Part shown: piece by piece, positions 18,488 to 28,816 of the stretch | Layout of the letters: each line of letters starts with the position of its first letter | How positions within the stretch are numbered: position 1 is the stretch's first letter | Assembly (NCBI RefSeq): GCF_000708675.1 | Contig: NZ_JELR01000002.1 | Coordinates: 496,001 to 560,000 of the forward strand | Source of the DNA: Microbulbifer sp. HZ11 | Lineage (GTDB): Bacteria; Pseudomonadota; Gammaproteobacteria; Pseudomonadales; Cellvibrionaceae | DNA: 64,000 nt | Direction of reading: 5' to 3' | Translations under genes and position numbers: made by a program | The notes under the pieces: model-generated | Database searches by the model: none | The model's input: the letters and a program-made list of their open reading frames with translations, nothing else | Told to the model about the DNA's origin: nothing

Positions 18488-18551
18488 TTACTGCATCAGG
18501 TGTTCAGGATAATCCTGAACCTCCTTTGAAGTAAGCAGTAGAGGGTTTCCA

Positions 18552-19424
18552 ATGAAAGCTTTCCACTATTGTGCGTTAGCTGCTGCATTGGCGACGAGCG
18601 GTTTAGCCTCAGCGTCAGACAACGTTGCCATCCTTACACAAACAGGGTTCGGCAACGCAGCGCTCATCGATCAGACGGGCATGGATGGCAGTGTCATTAT
18701 CAAGACACAGACTGGTGGCCTTAACCAAAGTAACTCGGTTGTAGCCTCATTCGGTAGTATTACCCAGCACACCCAGTTCGGGCTATTTAATGACGCCTAC
18801 TCTTTCCAGATTGGCGGACAGGATAATAGCAATGCAATTTTTCAATTGGGCGTGGATAACTGGGGTACCGTACTTCAGATTGATGTCACCAACAGTGATG
18901 CCTACATTTTCCAGGTAGGCGACAACAACAGCGCCAATATTTTGCAGCTTGCCGGCAGCGATAACCTGGCCACCATTACTCAATTCGGTTCTTTGCACAA
19001 CGGGAATATCGGGCAGATTGCTGCTCAGGATTCCGATGCGCATATTACCCAGTTTGGTATTGGCCAACAGGCTTTTATCACGCAGACAGGCATGGGGCAG
19101 TACTCCAATATTCTGCAAAGCGGTACCTACAACGTCGCACTTAGCACGCAGGCCGGTCAAGGGAACAGCTCTGACATCAGTCAGGACGGTGTTGCCAACT
19201 TCGCCAGCGTGACACAGACGTCGAATTTCAATACTGCCTTGGTAACACAAGATGGCATTGCGAACATGGCCGTTATTTCCCAGGCTGGTGTACTTGGCGG
19301 TAACTCCGCCACTATCAGCCAAAATGGACTGCTCAACAGTGCTTATATCAGCCAGATTTCCGCATCGAATACTGCGATCGTTTCGCAGATCGGTATCGGA
19401 AACCAGGCCAATATCTTGCAATAG
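18552..19424 (+). CDS. Curlin-repeat protein 4
   Basis: A 290-residue protein with signal peptide (cleavage near ASA-SDN) and about ten curlin repeats, for example QTGFGNAALIDQ, QVGDNNSANILQ, QAGQGNSSDISQ, QDGIANMAVISQ and QIGIGNQANILQ at the end. Spacing is less regular and contains short insertions. It shares N-terminal style with repeat protein 3 and follows it by 100 bases containing two hairpins, so it may be made at a lower level. It could be a second structural subunit, a cap or a length controller; the sequence does not decide this. Confidence 0.82.
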   Translation: MKAFHYCALAAALATSGLASASDNVAILTQTGFGNAALIDQTGMDGSVIIKTQTGGLNQSNSVVASFGSITQHTQFGLFNDAYSFQIGGQDNSNAIFQLGVDNWGTVLQIDVTNSDAYIFQVGDNNSANILQLAGSDNLATITQFGSLHNGNIGQIAAQDSDAHITQFGIGQQAFITQTGMGQYSNILQSGTYNVALSTQAGQGNSSDISQDGVANFASVTQTSNFNTALVTQDGIANMAVISQAGVLGGNSATISQNGLLNSAYISQISASNTAIVSQIGIGNQANILQ

Positions 19425-19462
19425 TTCCAGTTGTCCGCAGCGGAATAGGTTTGCTCAAAATT

Positions 19463-19493
19463 AAAAGGGCGGTCAATTTGACCGCCCTTTTTT
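19463..19493. terminator. Bidirectional terminator between curli locus and greA
   Basis: A 13-base inverted repeat (aaaagggcggtca / tgaccgccctttt) with a 3-base loop and flanking A/T runs lies between two convergent genes. Confidence 0.9.
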
Positions 19494-19510
19494 ATTCTTA
19501 CGAGACTGGG

Positions 19511-19987
19511 TTAGATGTGTTCGACCGAGTCAATCTCGTACTCGATGGCACCTGACGGAGTGTTTACCACAACAATATCTCCCTCCTCTTTACCAATCAG
19601 CGCGCGGGCGATTGGGGAGTTCACTGAGATCTTCTTGTTTTTCACATCAGACTCGTCGTCACCCACAATTTTGTAGGTCACTTCACTGTCGTCTTCCAGG
19701 TGAATGATGGTCACGGTAGTACCAAAAATCACCTTTCCAGACGGCTCAATCGCTTTTACGTCGATGACCTGTGCCAATGACAACTTGCCTTCAATTTCCT
19801 GAATGCGGCCTTCGATAAACCCTTGCTTCTCGCGGGCAGCATGGTACTCGGCATTCTCCTTCAGATCGCCGTGCTCGCGCGCTTCGGCAATGGCCTGCAC
19901 CACAGCCGGGCGCTGTACTTTTTTCAGATCTTCCAATTCGGCACGCAGTGCTTCTGCGCCTTCGACGGTCATGGGTACGCGGTTCAT
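19511..19987 (-). CDS. greA: Transcript cleavage factor GreA
   Basis: A 158-residue GreA, the same length as in E. coli. It has an N-terminal coiled coil ([15 protein letters not shown] to [11 protein letters not shown], with the acidic tip [13 protein letters not shown]) and a C-terminal FKBP-like domain ([25 protein letters not shown]). GreA rescues backtracked RNA polymerase by stimulating RNA cleavage in the secondary channel. ATG 19987 is preceded by GGAGG at 6 bases; an ATG four codons upstream is less well placed. It follows carB on the same strand after a terminator. Confidence 0.96.
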   Translation of the reverse strand: MNRVPMTVEGAEALRAELEDLKKVQRPAVVQAIAEAREHGDLKENAEYHAAREKQGFIEGRIQEIEGKLSLAQVIDVKAIEPSGKVIFGTTVTIIHLEDDSEVTYKIVGDDESDVKNKKISVNSPIARALIGKEEGDIVVVNTPSGAIEYEIDSVEHI

Positions 19988-20061
19988 GGGAACCTCCACA
20001 TTTTCAGTATTTCACGGCCGCACAATATGGGCCGCAATGGTTTTTAATGTTTTCCTTAACG

Positions 20062-20088
20062 AAAAAGCTCCGCCAAACGGCGGAGCTC
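20062..20088 (-). terminator. Terminator after carB
   Basis: On the minus strand a 9-bp stem (agctccgcc / ggcggagct) with a GTTT loop is followed by TTTTTC. It lies between carB and greA. Confidence 0.8.
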
Positions 20089-20132
20089 TTCCGGTGCACC
20101 ACTCCGGCAAGCGGTGCAGATTGGCTCGCTGA

Positions 20133-23100
20133 TCAGCCCTGCAGACGCACTACACGCTGGTGCAGCTCTTGCAGGCTGCGCACCTTGTGCGGCTCGGCAA
20201 TCTGCATGGCCATGGCCATGGCACGTGCCGCCGCCAGGGTGGTGGTGTAGCAAACCTGGTGGTTTTCCGCACTGCGGCGGATATCTGCGGAATCGCGAAT
20301 GGCCTGACGGCCTTCGGTGGTGTTGACCACCAGGGCGATTTCGTCGTTTTTGATCATGTCGACGATATGCGGGCGCCCCTCGCTCATCTTGTTCACCGTT
20401 TTAACGGGAATATCCGCTTCTTGCAAGACCTTGGCGGTTCCGCGGGTAGCCACCAGCTCGAATCCGAGACCGGCCAGCTCGCGGGCCACGTCTACTACAC
20501 CAGGCTTGTCCACATCGCGCACGGAGATGAACACCTTGCCGGACTCCGGCAGGGCATCGCCGGCGCCGATCAGACCTTTGTCGAAGGCTTCAGCGAAGGT
20601 TTCGCCCACGCCCATGACTTCACCGGTGGACTTCATTTCCGGGCCGAGAATCGGGTCGACTTTCGGGAACTTGTTGAACGGGAACACCGACTCTTTCACG
20701 GAGTAGTAGTCCGGTACGATTTCCGTGGTAAAGCCCTGCTCTTTCAGGCTGATACCGGCCTGACAGCGAGCGGCGATCTTGGCCAGTGAAGTACCGATGC
20801 ACTTGGACACGAAAGGTACGGTACGGGACGCGCGTGGGTTCACTTCGATCACATAGATCTCGCCGTCCTGATAGGCCAGCTGGGTGTTCATCAGGCCAAC
20901 CACACCCAGTTCGCGGGCCATGGCTTTGACCTGCTCGCGCATCTTGTCCTGCACGTCCGCCGGCAGACTGTAGGGCGGCAGGGAGCAGGCGGAGTCACCG
21001 GAATGCACGCCACACTGTTCGATGTGCTGCATGATCGCGCCGATCACCACGTCCTGGCCGTCGGACACCGCATCAATGTCCACCTCGATGGCGGAGTGCA
21101 GGAAGTGATCCAGCAGCACAGGTGCGTCCTCGGAGACTTCCACCGCTTCCTTCATGTAGGTCTTGAGTTCGTCCTCCTTGTAGACGATCTCCATGGCGCG
21201 GCCGCCCAATACGTAGGATGGGCGCACCACCAGTGGGTAACCCACTTCTTTCGCGCGCTGGATGGCTTCAAACTCGGAGCGCACGATGGCGTTCTGTGGC
21301 TGTTTGAGGCCGAGGCGCATGATCATCTGCTGGAAGCGCTCACGGTCTTCCGCGCGGTCGATCTGCTCCGGCGTAGTACCGATAATCGGCACACCTTCGT
21401 TGGCCAGGTAGCGCGCCAGGTTCAGCGGGGTCTGGCCACCGAACTGTACGATCACGCCCACCGGTTTTTCCTTGCGCACGATTTCCAGCACGTCTTCCAG
21501 GGTTACCGGCTCGAAGTAGAGGCGGTCGGAAGTGTCGTAGTCGGTGGAAACGGTCTCCGGGTTACAGTTGACCATGATGGTCTCGTAACCGTCTTCACGC
21601 ATGGCCAGTGCCGCGTGCACACAGCAGTAGTCAAACTCGATACCCTGGCCAATACGGTTTGGACCGCCGCCGAGTACCATGATTTTTTTCTTGTCCGTGG
21701 GCTCCGCTTCACACTCCTCATCGTAGGTGGAGTACATGTAGGCGGTGCTGGTGGCGAACTCGGCAGCACAGGTGTCCACTCGCTTATAGGCGGGGAAGAC
21801 ACCCATTTTATGGCGGAATTCCCGCACGGTTTTCTGGCTCACCCCCAGCAGGTCCGCAAGGCGCTTGTCGGAGAAGCCCTTGCGCTTCAGGAAGCGCATG
21901 GTCTCGGCATTCAGCGCCGAAGTCGGCATGGTCTTCAGCGGCTCTTCGATATCCATCAGTTCCTTGATCTGTACCAGGAACCAGGGGTCGATACCGGAAA
22001 GTTCGTAGACTTCGTCAATGCTCATGCCTACACGGAAGGCATCGCCCACGTACCAGATACGCTCGGCGCCCGGAACGGACAGTTCGCGACGCAGGCGCTC
22101 CATGGAGCCCACTTCTGCGGCGTCGATCTTCGGCTCGAAACCGAAGGAGCCCACTTCCAGACCGCGCAGGGCTTTCTGCATGGACTCTTGAAAGTTGCGG
22201 CCGATGGCCATGACTTCACCCACGGATTTCATCTGGGTGGTCAGTCGCGCGTCCGCTTCACCGAACTTCTCGAAGGTGAAGCGCGGAATTTTGGTCACAA
22301 CGTAGTCGATGGACGGCTCGAAAGACGCCGGCGTGGCACCGCCGGTGATGTCGTTCTGCAGTTCGTCCAGGGTGTAACCCACCGCCAGCTTGGCCGCGAC
22401 TTTGGCGATCGGGAAGCCGGTGGCCTTGGAGGCCAGTGCGGAGGAGCGGGATACCCGCGGGTTCATCTCGATCACCACCATGCGGCCGGTCTTCGGATCC
22501 ATACCGAACTGCACGTTAGAACCGCCGGTTTCCACACCAATCTCACGCAATACCGCGATGGATGCGTTCCGCATCAGCTGGTATTCCTTGTCGGTGAGGG
22601 TTTGTGCCGGGGCTACGGTGATGGAGTCACCGGTGTGGACCCCCATGGGATCGAAGTTCTCGATGGCACAGACGATGATGCAGTTGTCGTTTTTGTCACG
22701 CACAACTTCCATCTCGTACTCTTTCCAGCCGAGCAGGGATTCGTCGATCAGAAGCTCATTGGTGGGAGACAGATCGAGACCGCGTTTGCAGATCTCTTCA
22801 AATTCTGGCCAGTTGTAAGCCACACCGCCGCCGGAACCACCCATGGTGAAAGACGGGCGAATAATCACCGGGAAGCCGAACTCTTCCGGTACCTTTTTCG
22901 CTTCCTCCATGGAGTGAACGATCTTGGCCCGCGGGGTTTCCAGGCCGATGGCCTTCATCGCCTTGTCGAACAGGTCGCGGTCTTCCGCTTTTTCGATGGC
23001 GTTTTTGTCCGCACCGATCAGCTCACAACCGAATTCCTTCAGCACGCCGTGCTTGTCCAGCGCCAGCGCACAGTTCAGTGCGGTCTGGCCGCCCATGGTG

Positions 23101-23363
23101 GGCAGGATCGCGTCGGGGCGCTCTTTCTCGATGATCTTGGCAACGGTCTTCCACTCCACCGGTTCGATGTAAGTGGCGTCCGCCATGGCCGGGTCGGTCA
23201 TGATGGTGGCCGGGTTGGAGTTCACCAGGATTACCCGGAACCCCTCTTCCCGCAGGGCCTTACAGGCCTGAGCGCCGGAGTAGTCAAATTCACAGGCCTG
23301 ACCGATGACGATGGGGCCCGCGCCGATGATCAGAATGCTTTTAATGTCTGTGCGTTTTGGCAT
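20133..23363 (-). CDS. carB: Carbamoyl-phosphate synthase large subunit
   Basis: A 1076-residue CarB beginning [14 protein letters not shown]. It has two homologous ATP-grasp halves: the first phosphorylates bicarbonate, the second carbamate ([12 protein letters not shown] in the first, [14 protein letters not shown] in the second). A C-terminal regulatory domain of the MGS type (about residues 935-1076) binds effectors. With CarA it makes carbamoyl phosphate from glutamine, bicarbonate and two ATP for arginine and pyrimidine synthesis. It lies 68 bases after carA in an operon. E. coli CarB has 1073 residues. Confidence 0.98.
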   Translation of the reverse strand: MPKRTDIKSILIIGAGPIVIGQACEFDYSGAQACKALREEGFRVILVNSNPATIMTDPAMADATYIEPVEWKTVAKIIEKERPDAILPTMGGQTALNCALALDKHGVLKEFGCELIGADKNAIEKAEDRDLFDKAMKAIGLETPRAKIVHSMEEAKKVPEEFGFPVIIRPSFTMGGSGGGVAYNWPEFEEICKRGLDLSPTNELLIDESLLGWKEYEMEVVRDKNDNCIIVCAIENFDPMGVHTGDSITVAPAQTLTDKEYQLMRNASIAVLREIGVETGGSNVQFGMDPKTGRMVVIEMNPRVSRSSALASKATGFPIAKVAAKLAVGYTLDELQNDITGGATPASFEPSIDYVVTKIPRFTFEKFGEADARLTTQMKSVGEVMAIGRNFQESMQKALRGLEVGSFGFEPKIDAAEVGSMERLRRELSVPGAERIWYVGDAFRVGMSIDEVYELSGIDPWFLVQIKELMDIEEPLKTMPTSALNAETMRFLKRKGFSDKRLADLLGVSQKTVREFRHKMGVFPAYKRVDTCAAEFATSTAYMYSTYDEECEAEPTDKKKIMVLGGGPNRIGQGIEFDYCCVHAALAMREDGYETIMVNCNPETVSTDYDTSDRLYFEPVTLEDVLEIVRKEKPVGVIVQFGGQTPLNLARYLANEGVPIIGTTPEQIDRAEDRERFQQMIMRLGLKQPQNAIVRSEFEAIQRAKEVGYPLVVRPSYVLGGRAMEIVYKEDELKTYMKEAVEVSEDAPVLLDHFLHSAIEVDIDAVSDGQDVVIGAIMQHIEQCGVHSGDSACSLPPYSLPADVQDKMREQVKAMARELGVVGLMNTQLAYQDGEIYVIEVNPRASRTVPFVSKCIGTSLAKIAARCQAGISLKEQGFTTEIVPDYYSVKESVFPFNKFPKVDPILGPEMKSTGEVMGVGETFAEAFDKGLIGAGDALPESGKVFISVRDVDKPGVVDVARELAGLGFELVATRGTAKVLQEADIPVKTVNKMSEGRPHIVDMIKNDEIALVVNTTEGRQAIRDSADIRRSAENHQVCYTTTLAAARAMAMAMQIAEPHKVRSLQELHQRVVRLQG

Positions 23364-23431
23364 CTTTCTTCCGTATCTAGCCGGCCGCGGCCGGTGGATA
23401 AAATTCTGGTCTTCGTTTCAGTAGAGGCGGC

Positions 23432-24601
23432 TTAGCGGCGCGCTTCCATCATCTCGATAAACTGGTCGAACAGCGGCGCCACATCGTGTGGGCCCGGGCT
23501 CGCTTCCGGGTGACCCTGGAAGCTGAACGCCGGCTTGTCCTTCAGGCGGATGCCTTGCAGAGTGCCATCGAACAGGGATTTGTGGGTAACTTCCACATTC
23601 TCCGGCAGGGAATCCATATCCACCGCAAAACCGTGGTTCTGCGCAGTGATCATCACCTTGGTGGAGTTCAGGTCCTGTACCGGGTGGTTGCCGCCGTGGT
23701 GGCCGAATTTCATTTTTGCGGTCTTGGCGCCTACCGCCAGGCCCAACAGCTGGTGGCCCAGGCAGATGCCGTAAGTGGGCAGACCGGCATCAAGGACTTC
23801 CCGGATCGCCTTGATGGCGTAGTCGCAGGGCTCGGGGTCGCCGGGGCCGTTGGACAGGAAGACACCGTCCGGGTTCATTGCCAGCACTTCTGATGCCGGG
23901 GTTTCCGCCGGTACCACAGTGATGCTGCAGCCGCGATCTACCAGCATGCGCAGGATGTTGCGCTTAACGCCGAAGTCGTAGGCCACCACTTTGTAGGGCT
24001 GCGCCGCCGGTGCCGGCTTGTGCCCCTGCCCCAATTCCCAGGTGCCTTCGTTGAAGTCGTACTTCTCCTTGGTGGAGACGACCTTCGCCAGATCCATGCC
24101 TTTGAGGCCGGCAAATTCCTGGGCCTTTTTCAGTGCTTCTGCTTCGTCGATGCCTTCGCCGGCAATGATGCAACCGCTCTGGGCGCCCTTGTCCCGCAGG
24201 ATGCGGGTCAGCCGGCGGGTGTCGATATCGGCGATGCCGACGATATTGCGCGCCTTCAGATAGTCTTCCAGAGACTGCTCACTGCGGAAGCTGGAAGCCA
24301 GCAGCGGCAGATCGCGGATCACCAGTCCGGCAGACCAGGTTTCACCACACTCTTCATCTTCGGAGTTGGTGCCGGTATTGCCGATATGGGGATAAGTCAA
24401 GGTAACGATCTGGCGGGCGTAAGACGGGTCTGTCAGGATTTCCTGGTAACCGGTCATGGAGGTGTTGAAAACCACCTCACCAACGGTTGAGCCTTCCGCG
24501 CCGATAGCGCGACCGCGAAAGACACTGCCATCGGCGAGCACCAGCAGTGCCGGGGTGGTGCTGGGCATCAGGGATTCCGGCGTGGGAACGGCGTTGTTCA
24601 A
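23432..24601 (-). CDS. carA: Carbamoyl-phosphate synthase small (glutaminase) subunit
   Basis: A 389-residue CarA. The N-terminal domain starts at [11 protein letters not shown]. The C-terminal class I amidotransferase has the nucleophile in [15 protein letters not shown] and the His/Glu pair in [12 protein letters not shown]. It supplies ammonia from glutamine to CarB through a tunnel. I keep the TTG start at 24601 because GGAG lies 8 bases upstream; an ATG at 24568 lacks a ribosome site. That makes a rare start codon likely, which may limit expression. It precedes carB in the operon. Confidence 0.95.
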   Translation of the reverse strand: MNNAVPTPESLMPSTTPALLVLADGSVFRGRAIGAEGSTVGEVVFNTSMTGYQEILTDPSYARQIVTLTYPHIGNTGTNSEDEECGETWSAGLVIRDLPLLASSFRSEQSLEDYLKARNIVGIADIDTRRLTRILRDKGAQSGCIIAGEGIDEAEALKKAQEFAGLKGMDLAKVVSTKEKYDFNEGTWELGQGHKPAPAAQPYKVVAYDFGVKRNILRMLVDRGCSITVVPAETPASEVLAMNPDGVFLSNGPGDPEPCDYAIKAIREVLDAGLPTYGICLGHQLLGLAVGAKTAKMKFGHHGGNHPVQDLNSTKVMITAQNHGFAVDMDSLPENVEVTHKSLFDGTLQGIRLKDKPAFSFQGHPEASPGPHDVAPLFDQFIEMMEARR

Positions 24602-25050
24602 TTCAATCTCCAGTCGTCAGAACAGCTTCCGGGCAGGGTGAGAGGGTGCACGTTCAGTGAAGTTACAGCTGCAACTTTTTACTCTGCGCCCTTTATAAAA
24701 AAGCGAGATGAAACTTCAGCTTCATCTCGCTTATTTATAGAGTTCTTCTCGGGCGCTCACTGAGGCATTTACCTAGGCTCTCACGGTGTGGCCGGCAACC
24801 AGTATTACGGTTGAATTGGCGGAAAAATCCGCCGGCACCGGCGCAATTCGAGGCTGGAAAGCCACGGGCCCTTGCTGCCTGCCTCCCCGTTCCTGATCGG
24901 ACAGCGGGGACGCCATATGGCGCGGGAAACTACGGTGGGACCTTTCCAAGCCGGGCGCAGATTCTACGGGAAAACGGCGCAGATCGCCAGTACAAATTTG
25001 CGCCAGCTTGAGATCTCCGACACGCCTGTTCGAGGAATGGAAAATGCTCG
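24602..25050. promoter_or_regulatory. carA leader and intergenic region
   Basis: About 450 bases with no gene. Besides the terminator listed separately, a TATAAA box near 24694-24699 on the minus strand could be a carA promoter element. I see no convincing ArgR operator pair by eye. Confidence 0.4.
24694..24733 (-). terminator. Terminator upstream of carA
   Basis: On the minus strand a 12-bp stem (aagcgagatgaa / ttcatctcgctt) is followed by TTTTTTATAAA. It ends the YfiR-family gene's transcript before carA. Confidence 0.8.
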
Positions 25051-25641
25051 TTAGTTCGCGGTGCGCGTGAGTCGAAACAGGCTGGTGCCCATTTTCAGCT
25101 CGGCGCGATCCAGGCGGGTTTTGTTCAGCTGCAGCGACATGTTGGCACCACTGCCGGAGAACTCCACCATGCCCCCCAACAGGGTAAAGCGACTGACATC
25201 ACTCACAGTCAGCACCGGAAAGAACTCCAGAGCACCGATAGTCTTGGCCATCGGCTCTTTACCCAGCTCATCACCCATCACCACAATCTGGCAGCTGCGC
25301 GCGCGCATGTTCTCACCATCGTTTACGGTTTCCAGGGCGACCATACGCCCCTGGATACGATGGCGGTGAAAGCGCACCGCCAGTGGAGACATCAGGGCAT
25401 CATCGCCCATCACGCAGATCCGGAAAGGGGCGGCGGAACCACTGAACACCTCGATGGGCCACTGGAAGTGGTGGGCAAAATGGACGATATAGTCAACCAT
25501 GACCTTACGGCCAAGATCTGTATCGGAGAGGTAATCCGCGCGGGCGGGACTGATGGCCAGCGCGCTGAGTAAAAGACCGCAGCACAGCAAACGACAGCAT
25601 GCCGACGTCTTAGGGGAAATTAATTGACTGAGGCTATACAT
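25051..25641 (-). CDS. YfiR-family (DUF4154) periplasmic protein
   Basis: A 196-residue exported protein from ATG 25641, with a signal peptide ending near PARA. The mature part has VDYIVHFAHHFQWP, FRICVMGDDALMSPL, and a Cys in RARSCQIVVMGDE. These segments match the DUF4154/YfiR fold. YfiR in Pseudomonas represses the diguanylate cyclase YfiN from the periplasm, but no yfiN or yfiB lies nearby. A TTG start at 25701 would remove the signal peptide from the N-terminus and is rejected. Its function here is open; a link to envelope signalling is plausible. Confidence 0.75.
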   Translation of the reverse strand: MYSLSQLISPKTSACCRLLCCGLLLSALAISPARADYLSDTDLGRKVMVDYIVHFAHHFQWPIEVFSGSAAPFRICVMGDDALMSPLAVRFHRHRIQGRMVALETVNDGENMRARSCQIVVMGDELGKEPMAKTIGALEFFPVLTVSDVSRFTLLGGMVEFSGSGANMSLQLNKTRLDRAELKMGTSLFRLTRTAN

Positions 25642-25788
25642 CTCTGGGGTCACCGGCGCGAATGATGGCCCCACCGGTAAATCAGCGGTGAGGCTCCCCA
25701 AAGACTAGTCTCGACCAGCCTCCCCCACCACGGGCGGAGCGCAAGCCGGGCGCCAGAAAACGTACACCGCCGGCGCCGGGGCAGTCAC

Positions 25789-27189
25789 TCAGTCTTCTAC
25801 GTCCCCAACAGGAATCGTCGGGCGCCACTTCAACGCCTTTTCGATCGCCATGATCATGGAGCCCGCCACATCTTTGCGAGTAGCGCTCTCGATCCCCTCA
25901 AGGCCCGGTGAGGAGTTCACCTCCAGCAGCAGAGGCCCCTTCTTGGAACGGATGATATCCACACCGGCCACTTTCAGGCCCAGGGTTTTTGCCGCCTTGA
26001 TCGCCAGTTTGCGCTCTTCCGGCAGAATCTTTACTACCGACGCGGTACCGCCCTGATGAATATTGGCACGGAACTCGCCCGGTGCCGCTTCCCGCTGGAT
26101 GGCGGCGAATACCTTGCCATCCACCACAAACAGCCGCAGATCCTTGCCCTGGGCCTCGCGAATAAACTCCTGCACCAGCAAGTTTACTTTCAGCGACTTG
26201 AACGCATTGATCACCGACTCTGCCGCCTTGCGGGTCTCCGCCAGCACCACACCGCGCCCCTGGGTGCCTTCGAGCAGCTTTACGATCAGCGGTGCGCCGC
26301 CGACCATTTCAATCAGCTCATTGGTGTCCATCGGTGAGTTGGCGAAACCGGAAATCGGAATATTCAAACCGCCTTCCTGCAGCAATTGCAGGGAATAGAG
26401 CTTGTCCCGGGACTGACTGATGGCCTGAGAACCGTTTAGCGCGTAAACACCGATACTTTCAAAGTGACGGGTCAGGGCGCAGCCGTAAAACGTCTGGCTC
26501 GGGCGAATACGCGGGATGACCGCATCCAGATTGTTGAGAATCCGGCCGTCCCGGTAGTGCACTTCTGGCTCAGCGGAATCCAACTTCATGTAACACTGGC
26601 GAATATTCAGGAAGGTCATGCGGTGGCCGCGCTCGGCGCCGGCTTCCATAATCCGCTGATTACTGTACAGATCCGGGTTCGACGCCAGAACACCGATACG
26701 CAGGCCGGTACCCGCTATATGGTGCTCATCGTGGTAATACTCTTCGATCTGACTGGGAGGGATCTCGCCCAGGCAAAAGCTCTCCGAGGGGTCCACCAGC
26801 ATCCGCCCCATCATTGCCTCACGACCAAGCAGCATGCGGTAACCCATGGAATCGCGATTGGTCAGGGTCAGCTCGATGTCCCATACACTGCCGCCAATGC
26901 TGATACTGGTTTTGATAACCAGGCGCTTCTCGGCGTCTCCGGAAGAGCTGCGTATGGTTCTGCGGTCCAGCACGCGCGCTTCGCAGCGTACTCGCGGGCG
27001 ACGCAGGTTCTGCAGCGGGTGTGCTTCAAAGCTCACCCACGGCTCACCGCCCCGATTGAATTGCTGGATGTTGTAGGCGTGCAAACAGGAGGTCTTGGCT
27101 CCGGAGTCCACCCGAGCCTTGATCGCGGGAATTCCCAGACTCGGAAAGGCACACCACTCCTCACTGCCGACAATGATCTTTTTATCCAA
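25789..27189 (-). CDS. rimK: Fused RimB-like protease and RimK-type glutamate ligase
   Basis: A 466-residue two-domain protein. Residues about 1-150 form an ATP-dependent zinc protease/RimB-like retropepsin domain, with the aspartic-protease motif [12 protein letters not shown]. Residues about 165-460 are RimK ATP-grasp, with [37 protein letters not shown], a His-containing ANIHQGG loop and [15 protein letters not shown]. RimK adds glutamates to the C-terminus of ribosomal protein S6; in pseudomonads a separate RimB protein regulates it. RimK alone is about 300 residues, so this is a genuine fusion in one frame. It lies upstream of the YfiR-like gene (87-bp gap) and 44 bases after dapB. Confidence 0.88.
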   Translation of the reverse strand: MDKKIIVGSEEWCAFPSLGIPAIKARVDSGAKTSCLHAYNIQQFNRGGEPWVSFEAHPLQNLRRPRVRCEARVLDRRTIRSSSGDAEKRLVIKTSISIGGSVWDIELTLTNRDSMGYRMLLGREAMMGRMLVDPSESFCLGEIPPSQIEEYYHDEHHIAGTGLRIGVLASNPDLYSNQRIMEAGAERGHRMTFLNIRQCYMKLDSAEPEVHYRDGRILNNLDAVIPRIRPSQTFYGCALTRHFESIGVYALNGSQAISQSRDKLYSLQLLQEGGLNIPISGFANSPMDTNELIEMVGGAPLIVKLLEGTQGRGVVLAETRKAAESVINAFKSLKVNLLVQEFIREAQGKDLRLFVVDGKVFAAIQREAAPGEFRANIHQGGTASVVKILPEERKLAIKAAKTLGLKVAGVDIIRSKKGPLLLEVNSSPGLEGIESATRKDVAGSMIMAIEKALKWRPTIPVGDVED

Positions 27190-27233
27190 GTGTCGCTCCT
27201 TAAAAGCGTGTAGTGACGCAACCGGACGTCGCG

Positions 27234-28073
<840 letters not shown>

Positions 28074-28293
28074 TTATCGGTCACCCAATCGACCCTGTCT
28101 GGTCCCGCGGGCGAAAGCGGCGGATTCTACCCCGGTTTTCCAGCACACCCTACCAAAATGCGAGCCCACCCTACACGGCCCCGATGTGCCAACACCCCAG
28201 CAAACCTACCAGACAAATGACCCGAGAGTTCACCTTGTGACACAAGATTCCTCCACTAGACTTTGAGTAGCCCGAATGAATGGAGCGCCTCCG

Positions 28294-28746
28294 ATGTTTA
28301 GTGACTCGCAAAACTCTCTCTGGTCCAACCTGTCCGCCGCCATCCTGGCGATCCTCCTCTCCAGTATCCTGTCCTTTCCAAGCCACGCGTCCGACGAAAA
28401 GCTGGGCTCGATGGACGACTTCTGGGAAAAGTACGATGACATCGCTGACTGGATGACCATCCGCTTGAAACTAACGCCCGAACAGGAGGATAAGTTACTG
28501 CCACTCATGGAAAAAAACTTCGAACTGAAGATGGCGGTGCTTAAAGAATATGGAATCGAGCCTGGAAAAGAGATACCAGAACTCACCCGGGAGCAAAAAG
28601 AAGAGCTGGATGCCAAGCTGATTGCAATCCGCGCGGCCACCAGAGTCGAGGCAATTACTGTACTCAACGAACAACAGCTTAAAGAACTCAAGGCCGTTCA
28701 ACGGGAGTATCATGAAGACTTCAGAAGCCAGTTGGCGGAGAATTGA
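28294..28746 (+). CDS. Small periplasmic protein, CpxP/Spy-like in style
   Basis: A 150-residue protein with a signal peptide (cleavage near SHA-SDE) and an all-helical, highly charged mature part. Two segments, LTPEQEDKLLPLMEKN and LNEQQLKELKAVQREY, resemble the LTxxQ motifs of CpxP/Spy/ZraP periplasmic chaperones. The homology is weak and the length is short of certainty. ATG 28294 is preceded by GGAG; another ATG lies six codons upstream. It is convergent with the siderophore receptor gene. It may be an envelope-stress or metal-related protein. Confidence 0.6.
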   Translation: MFSDSQNSLWSNLSAAILAILLSSILSFPSHASDEKLGSMDDFWEKYDDIADWMTIRLKLTPEQEDKLLPLMEKNFELKMAVLKEYGIEPGKEIPELTREQKEELDAKLIAIRAATRVEAITVLNEQQLKELKAVQREYHEDFRSQLAEN

Positions 28747-28816
28747 TTAGCGCTGATGTGGAACGCCCCCTCACCGCCAAATGCGGACGAGAGGGGCACC
28801 GAAAAATGCGGGGCGA

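Noticed and set aside
15538-19424. Possible CRISPR array or DNA satellite
   Set aside because: The repetition is at the protein level (curlin repeats); the DNA copies vary and keep one reading frame with signal peptides.
21003-23435. Very long open frame (810 codons) on the plus strand
   Set aside because: It lies exactly opposite carB and is His/Val/Gly-rich, the expected mirror of a GC-rich gene. carB on the other strand is unmistakable.
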